Shown: positions 8,494 to 19,300, numbered from the stretch's first letter. The stretch is DNA of 64,000 nucleotides from Dokdonia sp. 4H-3-7-5 (GCF_000212355.1 NC_015496.1:1612001-1676000); one strand, 5' to 3'. Program-made: numbers and translations. The notes: a model not told the origin generated them from the sequence alone.

Positions 8494-9534
8494 ATGAAAA
8501 GAAAACTCACCTTAAAATTAATTGCCAAAGAACTTGATGTTTCTATCTCTACTGTCTCAAAAGCACTGCGTGATAGTGCAGAGATAAGTGAAGACACACG
8601 CCAGAAGATTAAAGCCTTTGCAAAGCTGTATAATTATAAGCCTAATAATATCGCGTTAAGTCTTAAAAACAGGAAGACACGCACTATCGGGATTATTATA
8701 CCGCAAATAGTACATCACTTTTTTACCACTGTAATACGTGGAGTTGAGCAAATGGCGAGAGAGCACAATTACAATGTGATTATTACCCTTTCTAATAATG
8801 ATTTTGATAAAGAGGTCCTTAATATGGAGCTACTCGCAAATGGTAGTACAGATGGATTTATCCTATCCTTATCTAAGGAAACAATGCAAAAGGATGATTT
8901 TAGACATCTTACAGAAGCAATAGATCAAGGAATGCCTGTAGTGATGTTTGACCGTATAGTAGATGAAATACCATGTGATAAGGTACTCATAGACGACAGG
9001 GAAGGGGCAAAATTAGGTGTGAATCATCTTATTAGAACAGGATGTAAAAAGATTGCAATCATCACTACAGATGACTATATAACAGTAGGAAAACTAAGAA
9101 CCAAAGGCTATATAGAAGCGCTTGAGTCTGCTGGAATAAAAATAGATACAGACCTTATTTTAAAATTAGACGCAATAGATGATCTTAATGATAAGACTAT
9201 GGCGCGCATCAAGCATTTCTTAAAAGGAAAAGATATAGATGGCGTGTTTACCATAAACGAGATATTTGCAGTAACTGCTGCCAAATATATCATGGAGGCA
9301 GGTAAATCAATACCTAATGACGTTGGTATTGTGAGCTTCTCAGATGGTGAGTTGTCTAAGCACTTTGTACCTAGCTTGACTACGGTAAGTCAGCATGGAG
9401 AGCAAATGGGACGCAAGGCAGCAGAGCTTCTTATCAATAAATTAGAACGTCCAGAAGAGGAAATAGAGGAATACACAACGGCTTATATAGAAACGAGTCT
9501 TGTAGAACGAGAAAGTACGAAGCGAATTAAATAG
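8494..9534 (+). CDS. LacI/GalR family transcription regulator
   Basis: A 346-residue DNA-binding regulator. The N-terminal helix-turn-helix (LKLIAKELDVSISTVSKALRDS, residues ~6-27) and hinge helix (NNIALSLKNR) precede a periplasmic-binding-protein-like sugar-sensor domain (TRTIGIIIPQ onward). It is divergent from GH32 and precedes beta-phosphoglucomutase and the GH65 phosphorylase, so it probably responds to a sugar or sugar phosphate and controls both arms of the locus. A likely binding sequence is marked at 8420 and 31219. Confidence 0.93.
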   Translation: MKRKLTLKLIAKELDVSISTVSKALRDSAEISEDTRQKIKAFAKLYNYKPNNIALSLKNRKTRTIGIIIPQIVHHFFTTVIRGVEQMAREHNYNVIITLSNNDFDKEVLNMELLANGSTDGFILSLSKETMQKDDFRHLTEAIDQGMPVVMFDRIVDEIPCDKVLIDDREGAKLGVNHLIRTGCKKIAIITTDDYITVGKLRTKGYIEALESAGIKIDTDLILKLDAIDDLNDKTMARIKHFLKGKDIDGVFTINEIFAVTAAKYIMEAGKSIPNDVGIVSFSDGELSKHFVPSLTTVSQHGEQMGRKAAELLINKLERPEEEIEEYTTAYIETSLVERESTKRIK

Positions 9535-9540
9535 TATCGC

Positions 9541-9550
9541 TTTCGCGAAA
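9541..9550. repeat. Dispersed palindrome, intergenic
   Basis: An exact core 6 bp past the LacI gene stop codon, within CGCTTTCGCGAAAA. It lies between lacI and the mutase gene. Confidence 0.9.
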
Positions 9551-9607
9551 AATTAAAATCAACAAAAGCGATTGGTTTATCCATAAACCAATAGGCATGA
9601 AACTAAC

Positions 9608-10270
9608 TTGACATTGAAAAAAAAAGCATTTTTATTTGACCTAGATGGCGTAATAGTAGATACAGCAAAATTTCATTACCTGGCATGGCGCAATCTCGCT
9701 AAGGAAATGAACTTTGATTTTACAGAAGAACAGAACGAACTTTTTAAAGGAGTTAGCCGTGTACAATCGCTTGAAATTCTGCTAGATCTGGCATCTTATG
9801 AAGCTACGCAAGAACAAAAAGAACGCTGGCTTATACAGAAGAATGAAGAATACCTCAAATATATAGAGGCAATGGATGATAGTGAGATTCTTCCAGATGT
9901 AGTACGTGTACTAAACTTTTTACACGAAAAGAATCAAGGTGTCGCTCTTGGTAGTGCTAGTAAAAACGCTAGGCCCATTTTAACAAAGCTTAATCTCATA
10001 CAGAAATTTGAAGCTATAGTAGATGGTAATGATGTGACGGCTGCAAAGCCAGATCCAGAAGTATTTTTAAAAGGAGGAGAAGCTTTAAAAATAGAACGTA
10101 CAGATTGTATTGTTTTTGAAGATTCTATTGCGGGAGTACAGGCGGCAAATGCTGCTGGAATGGTAAGTATAGGTATAGGAGAAAAAGATGTATTACATGA
10201 AGCAGATTATGTATTTGCAGACTTTAAAGAAATGAGTGAAGCATTTTTAGCTTCACTTATTGAAGCATAA
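9608..10270 (+). CDS. pgmB: Beta-phosphoglucomutase (HAD family)
   Basis: A 220-residue cytosolic enzyme converting beta-glucose 1-phosphate to glucose 6-phosphate. HAD motifs: FDLDGVIVDT (nucleophile Asp and acid/base Asp), GSASKNA (motif II), KPDPEVF (motif III Lys) and VFEDSIAGVQAA (motif IV). VDTAKFHYLAW is the cap-domain entry typical of beta-PGM. No ATG fits. TTG at 9608 or TTG at 9614 (MKKKAFLFDLDG) are the candidates, and the second matches usual family N-termini better. It is immediately upstream of the GH65 phosphorylase that would supply its substrate. Confidence 0.92.
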   Translation: MTLKKKAFLFDLDGVIVDTAKFHYLAWRNLAKEMNFDFTEEQNELFKGVSRVQSLEILLDLASYEATQEQKERWLIQKNEEYLKYIEAMDDSEILPDVVRVLNFLHEKNQGVALGSASKNARPILTKLNLIQKFEAIVDGNDVTAAKPDPEVFLKGGEALKIERTDCIVFEDSIAGVQAANAAGMVSIGIGEKDVLHEADYVFADFKEMSEAFLASLIEA

Positions 10271-10360
10271 GACTACTAGAAAAACAACAATTTATTTAAT
10301 AAACGTTCTGCCGCACTAATTTGTAGGGTGAGGACTATTATTTAAAATTTTATTGAGAGT

Positions 10361-12652
10361 ATGCATATAGATTATATCACACCAAATAGTTGGTCCATTA
10401 TAGAAGAGGGATGGAACCCAGATAACGTAAAATCTTCAGAGAGTTTAATGGCACTGGGTAATGGAGCCATGGGACAACGCGCAAATTTTGAAGAAAATTA
10501 TAGTGGAGCCACTTTTCAAGGAAGTTATATAGGAGGTGTATATTATCCAGATAAAACTCGTGTAGGCTGGTGGAAAAATGGATATCCAGAGTACTTTGCA
10601 AAGGTGCTCAATGCTCCTAGCTGGATAGGCATAAAAGTGACAGTAAATGGTGAGAGCCTAGATTTACATACGTGTAAAGAGGTGAAAGATTTCCGTCGCG
10701 AACTTGATATGAAAAGCGGTGTATTGTACAGAAGCTTTAAGGCGACCTTACAAAATGATGTAGAGATTACAGTAAAGTCTACTCGCTTTTTGAGCATGAA
10801 AATGGATGAAATAGGTGCTATTAACTACGAGGTAACACCTATTAATGGAGATGCCACAATAAGTTATGAGCCTTACTTGGATAGTGGTATCACTAATGAA
10901 GATTCTAATTGGGATGATAAGTTTTGGAACACGCTAGAGGTTTCAGAAGATGGTGATATGGCTTTTATTACGGCACATACCATGAAAACAGAGTTTCATG
11001 TGTGCACTATGATGCATAATAGATTTAATATAGATGGCAGGGAGGTTACGCTTTCGCGAAAGCGTACTAACACTACCGAAACATATATCGGTCATGTTTA
11101 TGAGACGGAAATCTCTCAAGGAGAAACTTTTAGTATTCATAAATTAGGAGGATATGTAAGTAGCCTTAATCATGAACAAGATAATCTTGTAAACGCTGCT
11201 ACGACCGTATTTAATGAGGCCACTACAGTTGGTTTTGATACTTTACAACAACTTCAAAAGGAGTCATGGGCACAAACTTGGGAAATGTCTGATATCACCA
11301 TAGATGGTGATGTAAAGGCGCAACAAGGTATACGCTTTAATATCTTTCATCTCAATCAGACATACACGGGACAAGATAGCCGTCTTAATATAGGTCCTAA
11401 AGGATTTACTGGAGAGAAGTATGGAGGATCAACCTATTGGGATACGGAAGCGTATTGTATTCCATTTTACATGGCGACTAAGGATCAACAAGTGGCTAGG
11501 CAATTGCTTACCTATCGTTATAAGCAGCTGGATAAAGCTATTGAGAATGCAGAAAAGTTAGGCTTCTCGGGAGGTGCTGCATTATACCCTATGGTCACAA
11601 TGAATGGGGAAGAGTGCCATAACGAGTGGGAGATTACCTTTGAGGAGATACACCGTAACGGCTCTATGGTATATGCTATTTATAACTATGAACGCTACAC
11701 AGGCGATACTACTTATATTCCAGAAATGGGGCTAGAAGTGATCATAGCTGTAGCACGTTTCTGGAGACAGCGAGCTACTTTTTCTAAAGCTAAGAATGCC
11801 TATGTGATACTAGGAGTTACAGGGCCTAATGAATATGAAAATAACGTAAACAATAACTGGTTTACAAATTATATTGCAAAGTGGTGTATGGAGTTCGCTT
11901 TCGCGAAAGCTGAATTGATAAGAGATACTCAAAAGCAAGACTGGTCACGTATATCTGGTAAAACTCATCTGTCTTACGACGAGATGCTCTCTTGGAAATC
12001 TACAGCAGAACAGATGTATTTCCCATATTCTGAAGAGCATGACGTATTCTTACAACAAGATGGTTTCTTAGATAAAGAGTTAATCACCGTAGCAGATTTA
12101 CCAAAATCCAACCGACCTATTAATCAAAAATGGTCTTGGGATCGCATCTTGCGTTCGCCTTACATTAAACAAGCAGATACACTACAAGGTTTTTACTTTT
12201 TTGAAGATCATTTTACTCAGGAAAATCTAGAAAAGCACTTTGATTTCTATGAGCCATTTACGTTACATGAAAGTTCGCTGTCGCCATGTGTACACGCTAT
12301 ACAGGCTGCTAAGCTAGGTAGGATGAATCAGGCATATGAATTCTACTTACGCACGTCAAGGCTTGATCTAGATGACTATAATAAAGAAGTAGAAGAAGGT
12401 TTACATATCACGAGTATGGCTGGAACCTGGCAGAGTGTGGTAGAAGGTTTTGGGGGAATGCGTGTGAAAAATGACACACTATCTTTTGAAACTAAAATTC
12501 CAGATGCATGGGAAGCTTATTCTTTCAAAGTAAACTTTAGAGGACAGATTCTCAAAGTTGAGGTAAACAAGAGTGAGACAACATTTACTCTTATGAGTGG
12601 AGAAGCACTAGATATTATTGTAAATGGTAATAAGGAAACAATAAGCGCATAA
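10361..12652 (+). CDS. GH65 family disaccharide phosphorylase (maltose phosphorylase type)
   Basis: A 763-residue cytosolic inverting phosphorylase that splits an alpha-glucoside such as maltose, kojibiose or trehalose with phosphate to give beta-glucose 1-phosphate and glucose. Regions in order: an N-terminal beta-sandwich (to ~residue 270), an alpha/alpha barrel with YGGSTYWDTEAYCIPF, the general-acid loop TGPNEYENNVNNNWFTNY (Glu), the phosphate-binding HESSLSPCVHA and ITSMAGTWQ, and a C-terminal beta domain. The adjacent mutase and the GH13 amylase at 31.4 kb favour maltose, but specificity is not fixed by the motifs I can read. Two palindrome copies lie inside (LSRKR at 11052, AFAKAE at 11899). 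Confidence 0.92.
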   Translation: MHIDYITPNSWSIIEEGWNPDNVKSSESLMALGNGAMGQRANFEENYSGATFQGSYIGGVYYPDKTRVGWWKNGYPEYFAKVLNAPSWIGIKVTVNGESLDLHTCKEVKDFRRELDMKSGVLYRSFKATLQNDVEITVKSTRFLSMKMDEIGAINYEVTPINGDATISYEPYLDSGITNEDSNWDDKFWNTLEVSEDGDMAFITAHTMKTEFHVCTMMHNRFNIDGREVTLSRKRTNTTETYIGHVYETEISQGETFSIHKLGGYVSSLNHEQDNLVNAATTVFNEATTVGFDTLQQLQKESWAQTWEMSDITIDGDVKAQQGIRFNIFHLNQTYTGQDSRLNIGPKGFTGEKYGGSTYWDTEAYCIPFYMATKDQQVARQLLTYRYKQLDKAIENAEKLGFSGGAALYPMVTMNGEECHNEWEITFEEIHRNGSMVYAIYNYERYTGDTTYIPEMGLEVIIAVARFWRQRATFSKAKNAYVILGVTGPNEYENNVNNNWFTNYIAKWCMEFAFAKAELIRDTQKQDWSRISGKTHLSYDEMLSWKSTAEQMYFPYSEEHDVFLQQDGFLDKELITVADLPKSNRPINQKWSWDRILRSPYIKQADTLQGFYFFEDHFTQENLEKHFDFYEPFTLHESSLSPCVHAIQAAKLGRMNQAYEFYLRTSRLDLDDYNKEVEEGLHITSMAGTWQSVVEGFGGMRVKNDTLSFETKIPDAWEAYSFKVNFRGQILKVEVNKSETTFTLMSGEALDIIVNGNKETISA
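11052..11061. repeat. Dispersed palindrome inside GH65 gene (copy 1)
   Basis: An exact core within ACGCTTTCGCGAAAGCGTA, read as LSRKR. Confidence 0.9.
11899..11908. repeat. Dispersed palindrome inside GH65 gene (copy 2)
   Basis: An exact core within GCTTTCGCGAAAGC, read as AFAKA. Confidence 0.9.
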
Positions 12653-12670
12653 GTTATTTTATAGATACTC

Positions 12671-12710
12671 AAAAACGCATCATAGAGATTCACTTTATGA
12701 TGCGTTTTTT
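12671..12710. terminator. Bidirectional terminator after GH65
   Basis: The stem AAAACGCATCATA/TATGATGCGTTTT is followed by a T-run. It separates the rightward GH65 operon from the leftward DUF4230 gene. Confidence 0.85.
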
Positions 12711-12729
12711 ATTTTATGGAACAAGTTTA

Positions 12730-13335
12730 TTATGGTTTAATAGGATGTGCGTCATCTATAATATTGCCATTATATTCTAACGTCCATTCTAGTGAGCTAG
12801 TAAGAAGATAAATTTTAGATAGCTCAGATATGAGTCTGTTTTGTGCATTTGTGTACAGGGTGGAATTTTTAATTTCCTTCTCAAGTCCTTTTTGAACGCG
12901 TGATTTTATGATATTATAATCTCGAGCATTAAACTGGTTGAGGTAGTCCTGCTGCACATCATAATATTCTATATTAGGATTAATTTTCAACTCAGGTTCT
13001 GGGATATAGGTAATGCTTACGGTTTTTGTGACCTCATCAATTTCTGTAGTAACTTTAGAAAGATCGTAGGCAATGGTTGCTTCGGCATTTACTACCACTA
13101 ATGCTTTTTTTGTGGCAGATAGCACATCTACATAGAATTTTTTTGAATCTTCATAGGTAAAAACTTGGGCATAGTTACCTTCTGTAACGATGAGCTTACC
13201 TACATTTTTGATTTGTTTTTCTATAAGAGCGGTATTTGCTCGTAGCTGTTCTTTCTCACTTTGAGAATGCTCGCAATACCGTAAGCCAAAAACAATAAGT
13301 AAGGTGAGTATTGCACCAAAAAGTATGTTACGCAT
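12730..13335 (-). CDS. DUF4230 family membrane-anchored protein
   Basis: A 201-residue protein with one N-terminal membrane segment (ILFGAILTLLIVFGLRY) followed by a soluble domain that matches DUF4230 in layout: an early GKLIVTEGNYAQVFTY, the segment ALVVVNAEATIAYDLSKV, and a conserved YYDVQQDYLNQF-like stretch. The function of the family is not known. It is likely held at the inner membrane with the bulk of the protein outside the cytoplasm. It is transcribed alone, between the GH65 terminator and a hairpin that ends the neighbouring leftward operon. Confidence 0.8.
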   Translation of the reverse strand: MRNILFGAILTLLIVFGLRYCEHSQSEKEQLRANTALIEKQIKNVGKLIVTEGNYAQVFTYEDSKKFYVDVLSATKKALVVVNAEATIAYDLSKVTTEIDEVTKTVSITYIPEPELKINPNIEYYDVQQDYLNQFNARDYNIIKSRVQKGLEKEIKNSTLYTNAQNRLISELSKIYLLTSSLEWTLEYNGNIIDDAHPIKP

Positions 13336-13373
13336 AGTTGTGTTTTTCCATAACTAAGGTACATAAAATAAAA

Positions 13374-13393
13374 AGCCACACGTTAGTGTGGCT
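13374..13393 (-). terminator. Terminator of the SusCD/FG-GAP operon
   Basis: The minus strand reads AGCCACAC-taac-GTGTGGCTTTTTATTTT, a short stem with a T-tract. It is placed downstream of the pentapeptide gene, the last gene of the leftward operon. Confidence 0.75.
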
Positions 13394-13505
13394 ATATGAG
13401 TTTATAAATCCCCCAATTTAATCCCTCATTGATTATTGATGTAAATATAGTTTGAGGAATAGCTTTTCAGTAGGGGCATTTACCCTATTTTCTGTATTAC
13501 AAATC

Positions 13506-14075
13506 TCACTTAAGATTGAGCTGTAAGTGTGCTACGAGTCCTTCTAAGTTATCCTTAGAAAACATAGCGCCTTTCATATTGTTATTCGTAGTGTCAATAG
13601 TAAAATCGAGCGCTTCTATAAAATCTGCTTTAGTAAGATCTGTATTGTCAAAAATAGTTTTACTCAATGTTGACCCAGTAAATGTGGCCTGTGATAAATC
13701 TGCACCAGTAAAATCTACTTCTGTAACTTGGCAAGAAGTAAAAGATGTTCCTTTTAAAGGTAATTGTGTGAAGTTTGCTAGCTGTAGTATGCTTTCGCGA
13801 AAGCGTATATCTAACATAAACGGCTGGCAAACACTGAAATCTGCGCCTAATAACTTGCACGAATCGAATATAACTTGATTGAGAGTGGTGCCGCCAAATT
13901 TTACATTAGTAAGGTTACAATCTATGAATGTACATTCTAGAAAGCTTGTATTTGAGACATGAAGATTTTCAAAGTTACAGTCTGTAAATGTGCAATTGTC
14001 ATACTCACTTTTTTTAAAGGATTGTAAGGTGAAGTCGATGGATTCAAAATCTTGGTCATCATAGAAGTCCGACAT
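13506..14075 (-). CDS. Pentapeptide repeat protein
   Basis: A ~189-residue protein made largely of A(D/N)Lxx-type pentapeptides (for example CTFTDCNFENLHVSNTSF and VDFTGADLSQATFTGS), which fold as a right-handed quadrilateral beta-helix. The ATG at 14075 (MSDFYDD) is preferred to a TTG three codons upstream that would overlap the previous gene. It is the last gene of the long leftward operon. Some members bind DNA gyrase, but nothing here shows that function. A palindrome copy at 13793 encodes FRES within a coil (DIRFRESILQL) and interrupts the regular repeat. Confidence 0.88.
   Translation of the reverse strand: MSDFYDDQDFESIDFTLQSFKKSEYDNCTFTDCNFENLHVSNTSFLECTFIDCNLTNVKFGGTTLNQVIFDSCKLLGADFSVCQPFMLDIRFRESILQLANFTQLPLKGTSFTSCQVTEVDFTGADLSQATFTGSTLSKTIFDNTDLTKADFIEALDFTIDTTNNNMKGAMFSKDNLEGLVAHLQLNLK
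13793..13802. repeat. Dispersed palindrome inside pentapeptide gene
   Basis: An exact core within GCTTTCGCGAAAGCGTA, read on the minus strand as FRES. Confidence 0.9.
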
Positions 14076-14076
14076 A

Positions 14077-14970
14077 TTAATCAATTATGGGAATGAAGAT
14101 TTCTGCTTTCCAATTACTAGCATCGCCACCCATGTTAGGATTGTTATAGAAAATTTCTGTAGGCCTTGGATCTATTTTTATATTGTTAGTTTTTGCATAA
14201 TCTATAAGCGCATACCAAGCTCTATCTGATGTGAGATAATTGCCATTGTAGGTAGCTTTAAGAGCTTGTTGACCCTTAGTGTTTCCATATTTTATGTCTG
14301 CTACTTGAGGAAGTGAGTCCGAAGGTATTATTGGAAAACCAAACTGATATTTAATGCTATCTGTTTCTCGATTCCAATGGGTGATTTTTATAAATGGCGG
14401 GCCATCTAATGTAGCGTTTGACCCAGCCATTGTATTTTGTAGATAGGTGATGTCTCTCATCATGCCTGTTACTTTAAAAGCTTGCAGCCCCTCATATTCT
14501 GTATAGGCATAGTGCTTTGCAGGTAATGTAGCCTCGCCATTTATAGTGATAGTTATATCTTTGAGATGTTGCTGTAATGATTCATTATAATCGAGAATGG
14601 TCTGTCTAGTGTTTTTTTCAAAGCTAGTTTGTTGCCATAGTCCTTGAAGCCTATTCTGGAAGCTATGAGCACTGTCTTTTACATGTACTTTTATCTCTGA
14701 AACAGTATCATTTAATCTTTCTATATTCCACATATATAGATGTACCGAATCGTGTATGATATATTTTTGATCAATCTGAGTACGATTGTTCTTTTCTAAA
14801 ACGAATGCAGTTGTTACCGCATTGTCATTCCAATTCTTTGTAAACTGCTCGATGGTTCCTAGGTTTCCTTTGGCTTTTATTTTTGCAGTAAAGTCTCCTG
14901 GTTTCAGAAATAAATACCACCCAGAGACTGCAATGAAACCAATAAGTAATACAGCTATGATTTTTTTCAT
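14077..14970 (-). CDS. Membrane-anchored SRPBCC/GyrI-like effector-binding protein
   Basis: A 297-residue protein with an N-terminal signal anchor (IIAVLLIGFIAVSGWYLFL). The middle part (to ~residue 160) resembles a polyketide-cyclase/SRPBCC-type domain. The C-terminal part (~residues 165-297) looks like a GyrI/AraC-type effector-binding domain ending in WKAEIFIPI. Such domains bind small hydrophobic or amphipathic ligands, but the ligand here is unknown. It starts 12 bp after the haloperoxidase-like gene and is clearly co-transcribed with it. Confidence 0.7.
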   Translation of the reverse strand: MKKIIAVLLIGFIAVSGWYLFLKPGDFTAKIKAKGNLGTIEQFTKNWNDNAVTTAFVLEKNNRTQIDQKYIIHDSVHLYMWNIERLNDTVSEIKVHVKDSAHSFQNRLQGLWQQTSFEKNTRQTILDYNESLQQHLKDITITINGEATLPAKHYAYTEYEGLQAFKVTGMMRDITYLQNTMAGSNATLDGPPFIKITHWNRETDSIKYQFGFPIIPSDSLPQVADIKYGNTKGQQALKATYNGNYLTSDRAWYALIDYAKTNNIKIDPRPTEIFYNNPNMGGDASNWKAEIFIPIID

Positions 14971-14981
14971 TATTTCAAAAC

Positions 14982-16337
14982 TTAGTTAGTTGCAACCATT
15001 GTTTCATTTTTCATCTCAAGTGTTGAGACAATAAATTTGCCTAGTTTTTGACCTTGGTCTAGCCCTACTGCTACTGCAGCACGATAATGAATACCACCAT
15101 ACATTCTACTTATAGCAGCCTCTTCAGCTGCGGCTTTAAAGGAAGTAAAACTACGCACTGGAAGTCCGTATGCTATTTCTGTATCATCATCAAAAGAAAA
15201 GTCATCGCCAAAAATGCTAGTCAATGTCTCAGATGCTGCACCAGATACTACAGAGTGCCCACTCACATACTCAGGAAACGGAGGCGTTTGTAATATAGGT
15301 TTCCACGAGTCGTCTATGTGATTGTTGATTAGTGTTTCTGGACGTATCAGATTAGATCGATATTTTTCATCCCAGCAAGAAATAAACGCATCGTTCATAG
15401 CGATAGATGTTTTTGCATAAGCATGTAATGTATTCATTACATCAAAACCTGCCTTCTTTGAAGCAATCTTTGTGATACCTATCCAGTGACCTCCAGGAGT
15501 AATCTTCTTGGTAGCAAACATTAAGTGACCACGAGTTACAGATACATATGGATTACAATCCCAAAACTGAGCAATCGCAATCTCATCTGAGGTGTCACCA
15601 TCTTTTGTGATTTGCGTGCTTATATCATAAACCTCTTTAAGCTCCTTATAAAAATCTGAATCTTCTTCTAGTGAGAAAGCAGGTGGCGGTACAGGCTTAA
15701 ATTGATCTGCAGATGTAAGTGTAAATGGTCTTATTTTATTCCAGTGTGGTTCTATACCGTCCATGTATGCTGGAGGCGTAGGTTGCCAGCGAGAAGGCTC
15801 ATCTGCATACACAGAAAATTTAGACATTGTACGCGTCTGTTTATAATTATCTCCATCCATCCATTGTGCTATATGGCTTGCTACTTCTAGCCCATAATCT
15901 CGAGACTGTATAAAAACATCTTCATTGCTCTCTTTCCATGTTGTGTAGAGGCTATCTCTATAAGTCTCAATTTCTTGCTCAGAAAATATGAGGCGCTTGC
16001 TCATTTCCATGTGAGCAACTAGTGCTGCAAGTTCAAAGTTTATAGTCGCGTCCTTTAATGGAGTTGGAATACTTTTAAGGCCTGCTAGTTGTCCAGATAG
16101 AGAGTTAAATTCAGTATCATTTACGGCTAGTATTTCATAAGCTGCAATATTAGGATACGCATAAATACGACTCGCAACAGGTGGTGAGAAAATGTCGTGT
16201 ATAATAACCTCGGTAACCTTATCTATTGCATTATGAAAGTGCTCTGGAGTAATGACAATAGGCTCATCTTTTGACGCACAAGAAGTGATGCATGTAGTAA
16301 TAAGGACAACTATAAGAAAGTGGTATGCTGTTTTCAT
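14982..16337 (-). CDS. Vanadium-dependent haloperoxidase/PAP2-type lipoprotein
   Basis: A 451-residue lipoprotein (lipobox TSCAS near residues 18-22) of the vanadium chloroperoxidase/PAP2 superfamily. The signature is visible late in the protein: PEYVSGHSVVSGAASETL and SRMYGGIHYRAAVAVG, which carry the His and Arg ligands of the vanadate/phosphate pocket. Genuine haloperoxidation versus phosphatase activity cannot be decided here. Its start overlaps the stop codon of the upstream FG-GAP gene (TAATG). It belongs to the operon led by SusC/SusD, suggesting a substrate processed at the cell surface. Confidence 0.88.
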   Translation of the reverse strand: MKTAYHFLIVVLITTCITSCASKDEPIVITPEHFHNAIDKVTEVIIHDIFSPPVASRIYAYPNIAAYEILAVNDTEFNSLSGQLAGLKSIPTPLKDATINFELAALVAHMEMSKRLIFSEQEIETYRDSLYTTWKESNEDVFIQSRDYGLEVASHIAQWMDGDNYKQTRTMSKFSVYADEPSRWQPTPPAYMDGIEPHWNKIRPFTLTSADQFKPVPPPAFSLEEDSDFYKELKEVYDISTQITKDGDTSDEIAIAQFWDCNPYVSVTRGHLMFATKKITPGGHWIGITKIASKKAGFDVMNTLHAYAKTSIAMNDAFISCWDEKYRSNLIRPETLINNHIDDSWKPILQTPPFPEYVSGHSVVSGAASETLTSIFGDDFSFDDDTEIAYGLPVRSFTSFKAAAEEAAISRMYGGIHYRAAVAVGLDQGQKLGKFIVSTLEMKNETMVATN

Positions 16338-19300
16338 TAATCAGGGATTTGTATGTTATAAACCTGTGCGGCTTCGTTATTGAAAGTTACGAGCAAGTAT
16401 GAGATATTGTTAACGGTTATAATGTTTAAATGTCTTATCGATTTTTGTGCAAAATCTAGACCTAGTTCATATCCTAAAGTTACTTTATTTTCGGATGCTA
16501 TGAGTGCCCCCGAAAATGAATCTAGCCTGCCGTGATATGGTTTTGTGCCAAAATAATTTCCTCCAGCCAGTACTTCCTCGCGGCCATCGCCATTAAAGTC
16601 GTAAACTACGAAATCCATAATAGGCGCTACTTGCAATACACCAGTGAAAGGTACAAAAGTAAAAATTCCTTTTTCATTTTTTAAATATCCGGAGGCTAAG
16701 GTGTTTACTTCAAATCGCTGAGCGGTATTAAGTGCTCTATCTCCAAAAATTTGGGACACGGTATCTCCAGCAAAGTCATTATTATTTGCATATTTCTTTT
16801 TGAGAAATACAAGTTGAGCTCCTAGCTCTTGAAGATTTTTAATAGGGTAGTAGTTTCCGTCTTTTGCCGTAGTAACAACAGTTTCTGTTTGCCCATTATT
16901 ATCAAAATCTGAATAATACATTGTCATGGGAAACGCTGTAGATGTTGTAAACTTACTGTTTGTTCCCCAGTTGCCAAGAAGGTAATCCATATCACCATCA
17001 TGATCCATATCAAACGGTTGTATGCTTTGCCATAAACCATTGAGCGTAGCGTCTAGTACTTCTTTTTTGTTAAGAATGCCATCTTCATTTTTGTAAAAAA
17101 GTGGCTGCATCCATTCTCCTATGACAATTAAATCTTCGGCGCCATCGTTATTAAAATCTGTCCATACGGCATCTGTAACCATGCCTATCTTGCCTAGAGG
17201 GTTGTCTTGATCTTTGACAAACTTACCTTCATCATTCTTTAAAAGAAACGATGTAGGAACTTTTCCAAAGTCACCTGTAACGGCATAATTACCTACAAAG
17301 AGATCCTCATCTCCATCATTATCATAATCACTTGCAATGATGATTGAGGTGTTAGCTCGTATGCCTGACATCTCCATGGTTAAGGTGTCTGATACTTTTA
17401 AATAATAGTTTTCTAAAGCCTCGTTCACTTCAGAAAAATCACCTCCTGCCGTACCCACGATAATTTCCTTGTTAAGGATAGTAGCTGTCACATCCTCTGT
17501 TTTTGAAAGCGATTTTAATGGGGCTGAGTACGCTTTCGCGAAAGCGTTATTTCCTCCAGCATAAACCTCCGAAGGTGTAAACTTAGAACTTCCAAAGTAG
17601 ACGTCTTCAATACCATCACCATTTATATCACCAATTGCCGTTGCAGGACCACGGTCAGATATCTGATAAGGTATTAATTGCTGCCTGTTAAAATCTATAT
17701 AAGCATCTTCCTTGTGTACATAGTCTATACCTAGATTTCCTGCTTCTTTAGTAAATAGTGGCTTGCTTTTTATTTGAAGTAAACTATAGTCAAAAGTGGT
17801 TGTGTTTTGCGGTGATAAGGACAATGTTTGGTTTGTAGGAATATCGTAGAATACTTGCTGCTTGTTATCTGGCCAAATAATACGAAGCGAGTCTACTGTA
17901 GTATTCTTTTTAAAACCAAAGTGAACAATGGGCTCAGAGGATGCCTGAAAACCTCGTGCAGTATACAGCTCTTTATACTGTAACGTTCCATTTTGATATG
18001 CAAAAACCTTAGTGCCTATACCTAGCGGATTATCATTTGAATACTCAAATTTTAATTTTAAGTAAGTTGCTGTAGTATCAGTTTGGTTCACGTAGATAGT
18101 TGCCTCTTGATTAATGTTATTAACAACGATATCAAGGTCTCCATCATTATCAAAATCTGCAAGCGCAGATGCACCAGACACCGTAGGTTTTTTGTCAATC
18201 CATACTCCAGATTGGTCTGTAAATACGAGGTCTTTACTTCCTTGGTAGACATAATTATGTGAAGCACCGTTAGGCATAAGATTAAGAGCTTCGTTATCTA
18301 AAAGCCTAGTCTCGTTTAGCCTGTTCTGAATCTTACCGCTAGAAATGAAATTAATAAAATCAAGATTATTAGGGCGTTTTGGGATGCCATTTGAAATAAA
18401 TAAGTCTTGATTCCCATCTTGATTAAAATCTGCAAAGAGAGCACTCCAGCTCCAGTCTGTCACCGCAACTCCTGAGGAAAGTGCACGTTCTTGAAATTGA
18501 TACCCTGGCTGATTTATAAATAGCATATTGCGGGTAAACTGGTAGTGATAACTAAAACGTTCTGTACGCAGTTTTTGTGTCTGGATGTTATCATCACCTT
18601 CGGATGCCTTTAGGACGTTCTCATCTTCTGGCAACATATCTAGCGACATGAGATCAGGAAAACCATCATGATTAATGTCGGCTACGTCATTACCCATTGA
18701 AAATCTTGAGGTATGTGGGAATTGCTCTTTTAAGCTTTCGCGAAAGCGTAATCCTCCTTCATTGATATAGTAATAGTCGTCCTCATGAAAGTCATTACCT
18801 ACGTATATATCTGGATAACCATCCTGATTAAAATCTGCAATAGAAATACCTAGGCCATACCCATTAATACCGCCATAAATGCCCATTTCTTCACTGACAT
18901 CTGTAAAGGTATTTCCGTCATTTCTAAGAAGCTTGTCTCCCGTAAATTCGTTGCGTTCTAGGCGTAAATCGGCATGACCAAATGAGGATTCTGTATGTAC
19001 CGCATGGTTGAGTATATACAAGTCCAGATCACCATCTTTATCATAATCAAGAACGGCAGCTGTGGTGCCATAATTTTGAAAATCAAGGCCAAACTCTGCA
19101 GCACGCTCTGTAAAGGTCTCATCGCCATTATTTATAAAGAGCTCGTCGTGTCCTTGGAAATCATTTATGCCTACTACGGCACGCACATAGATATCTAATA
19201 GTCCATCTGAGTTTGCGTCAAACATTATTGCACCAGTACTCCAAGAGCTTTTGCCTTCTACGCCAGCACTAGCCGAGATATCATTAAATGTAAGGTCGCC

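Noticed and set aside
13506-14075. Pentapeptide protein as a quinolone-resistance (Qnr/MfpA) factor
   Set aside because: It has the repeat but no other specific feature, and it is part of the SusCD/FG-GAP operon. A gyrase-protection role cannot be supported.
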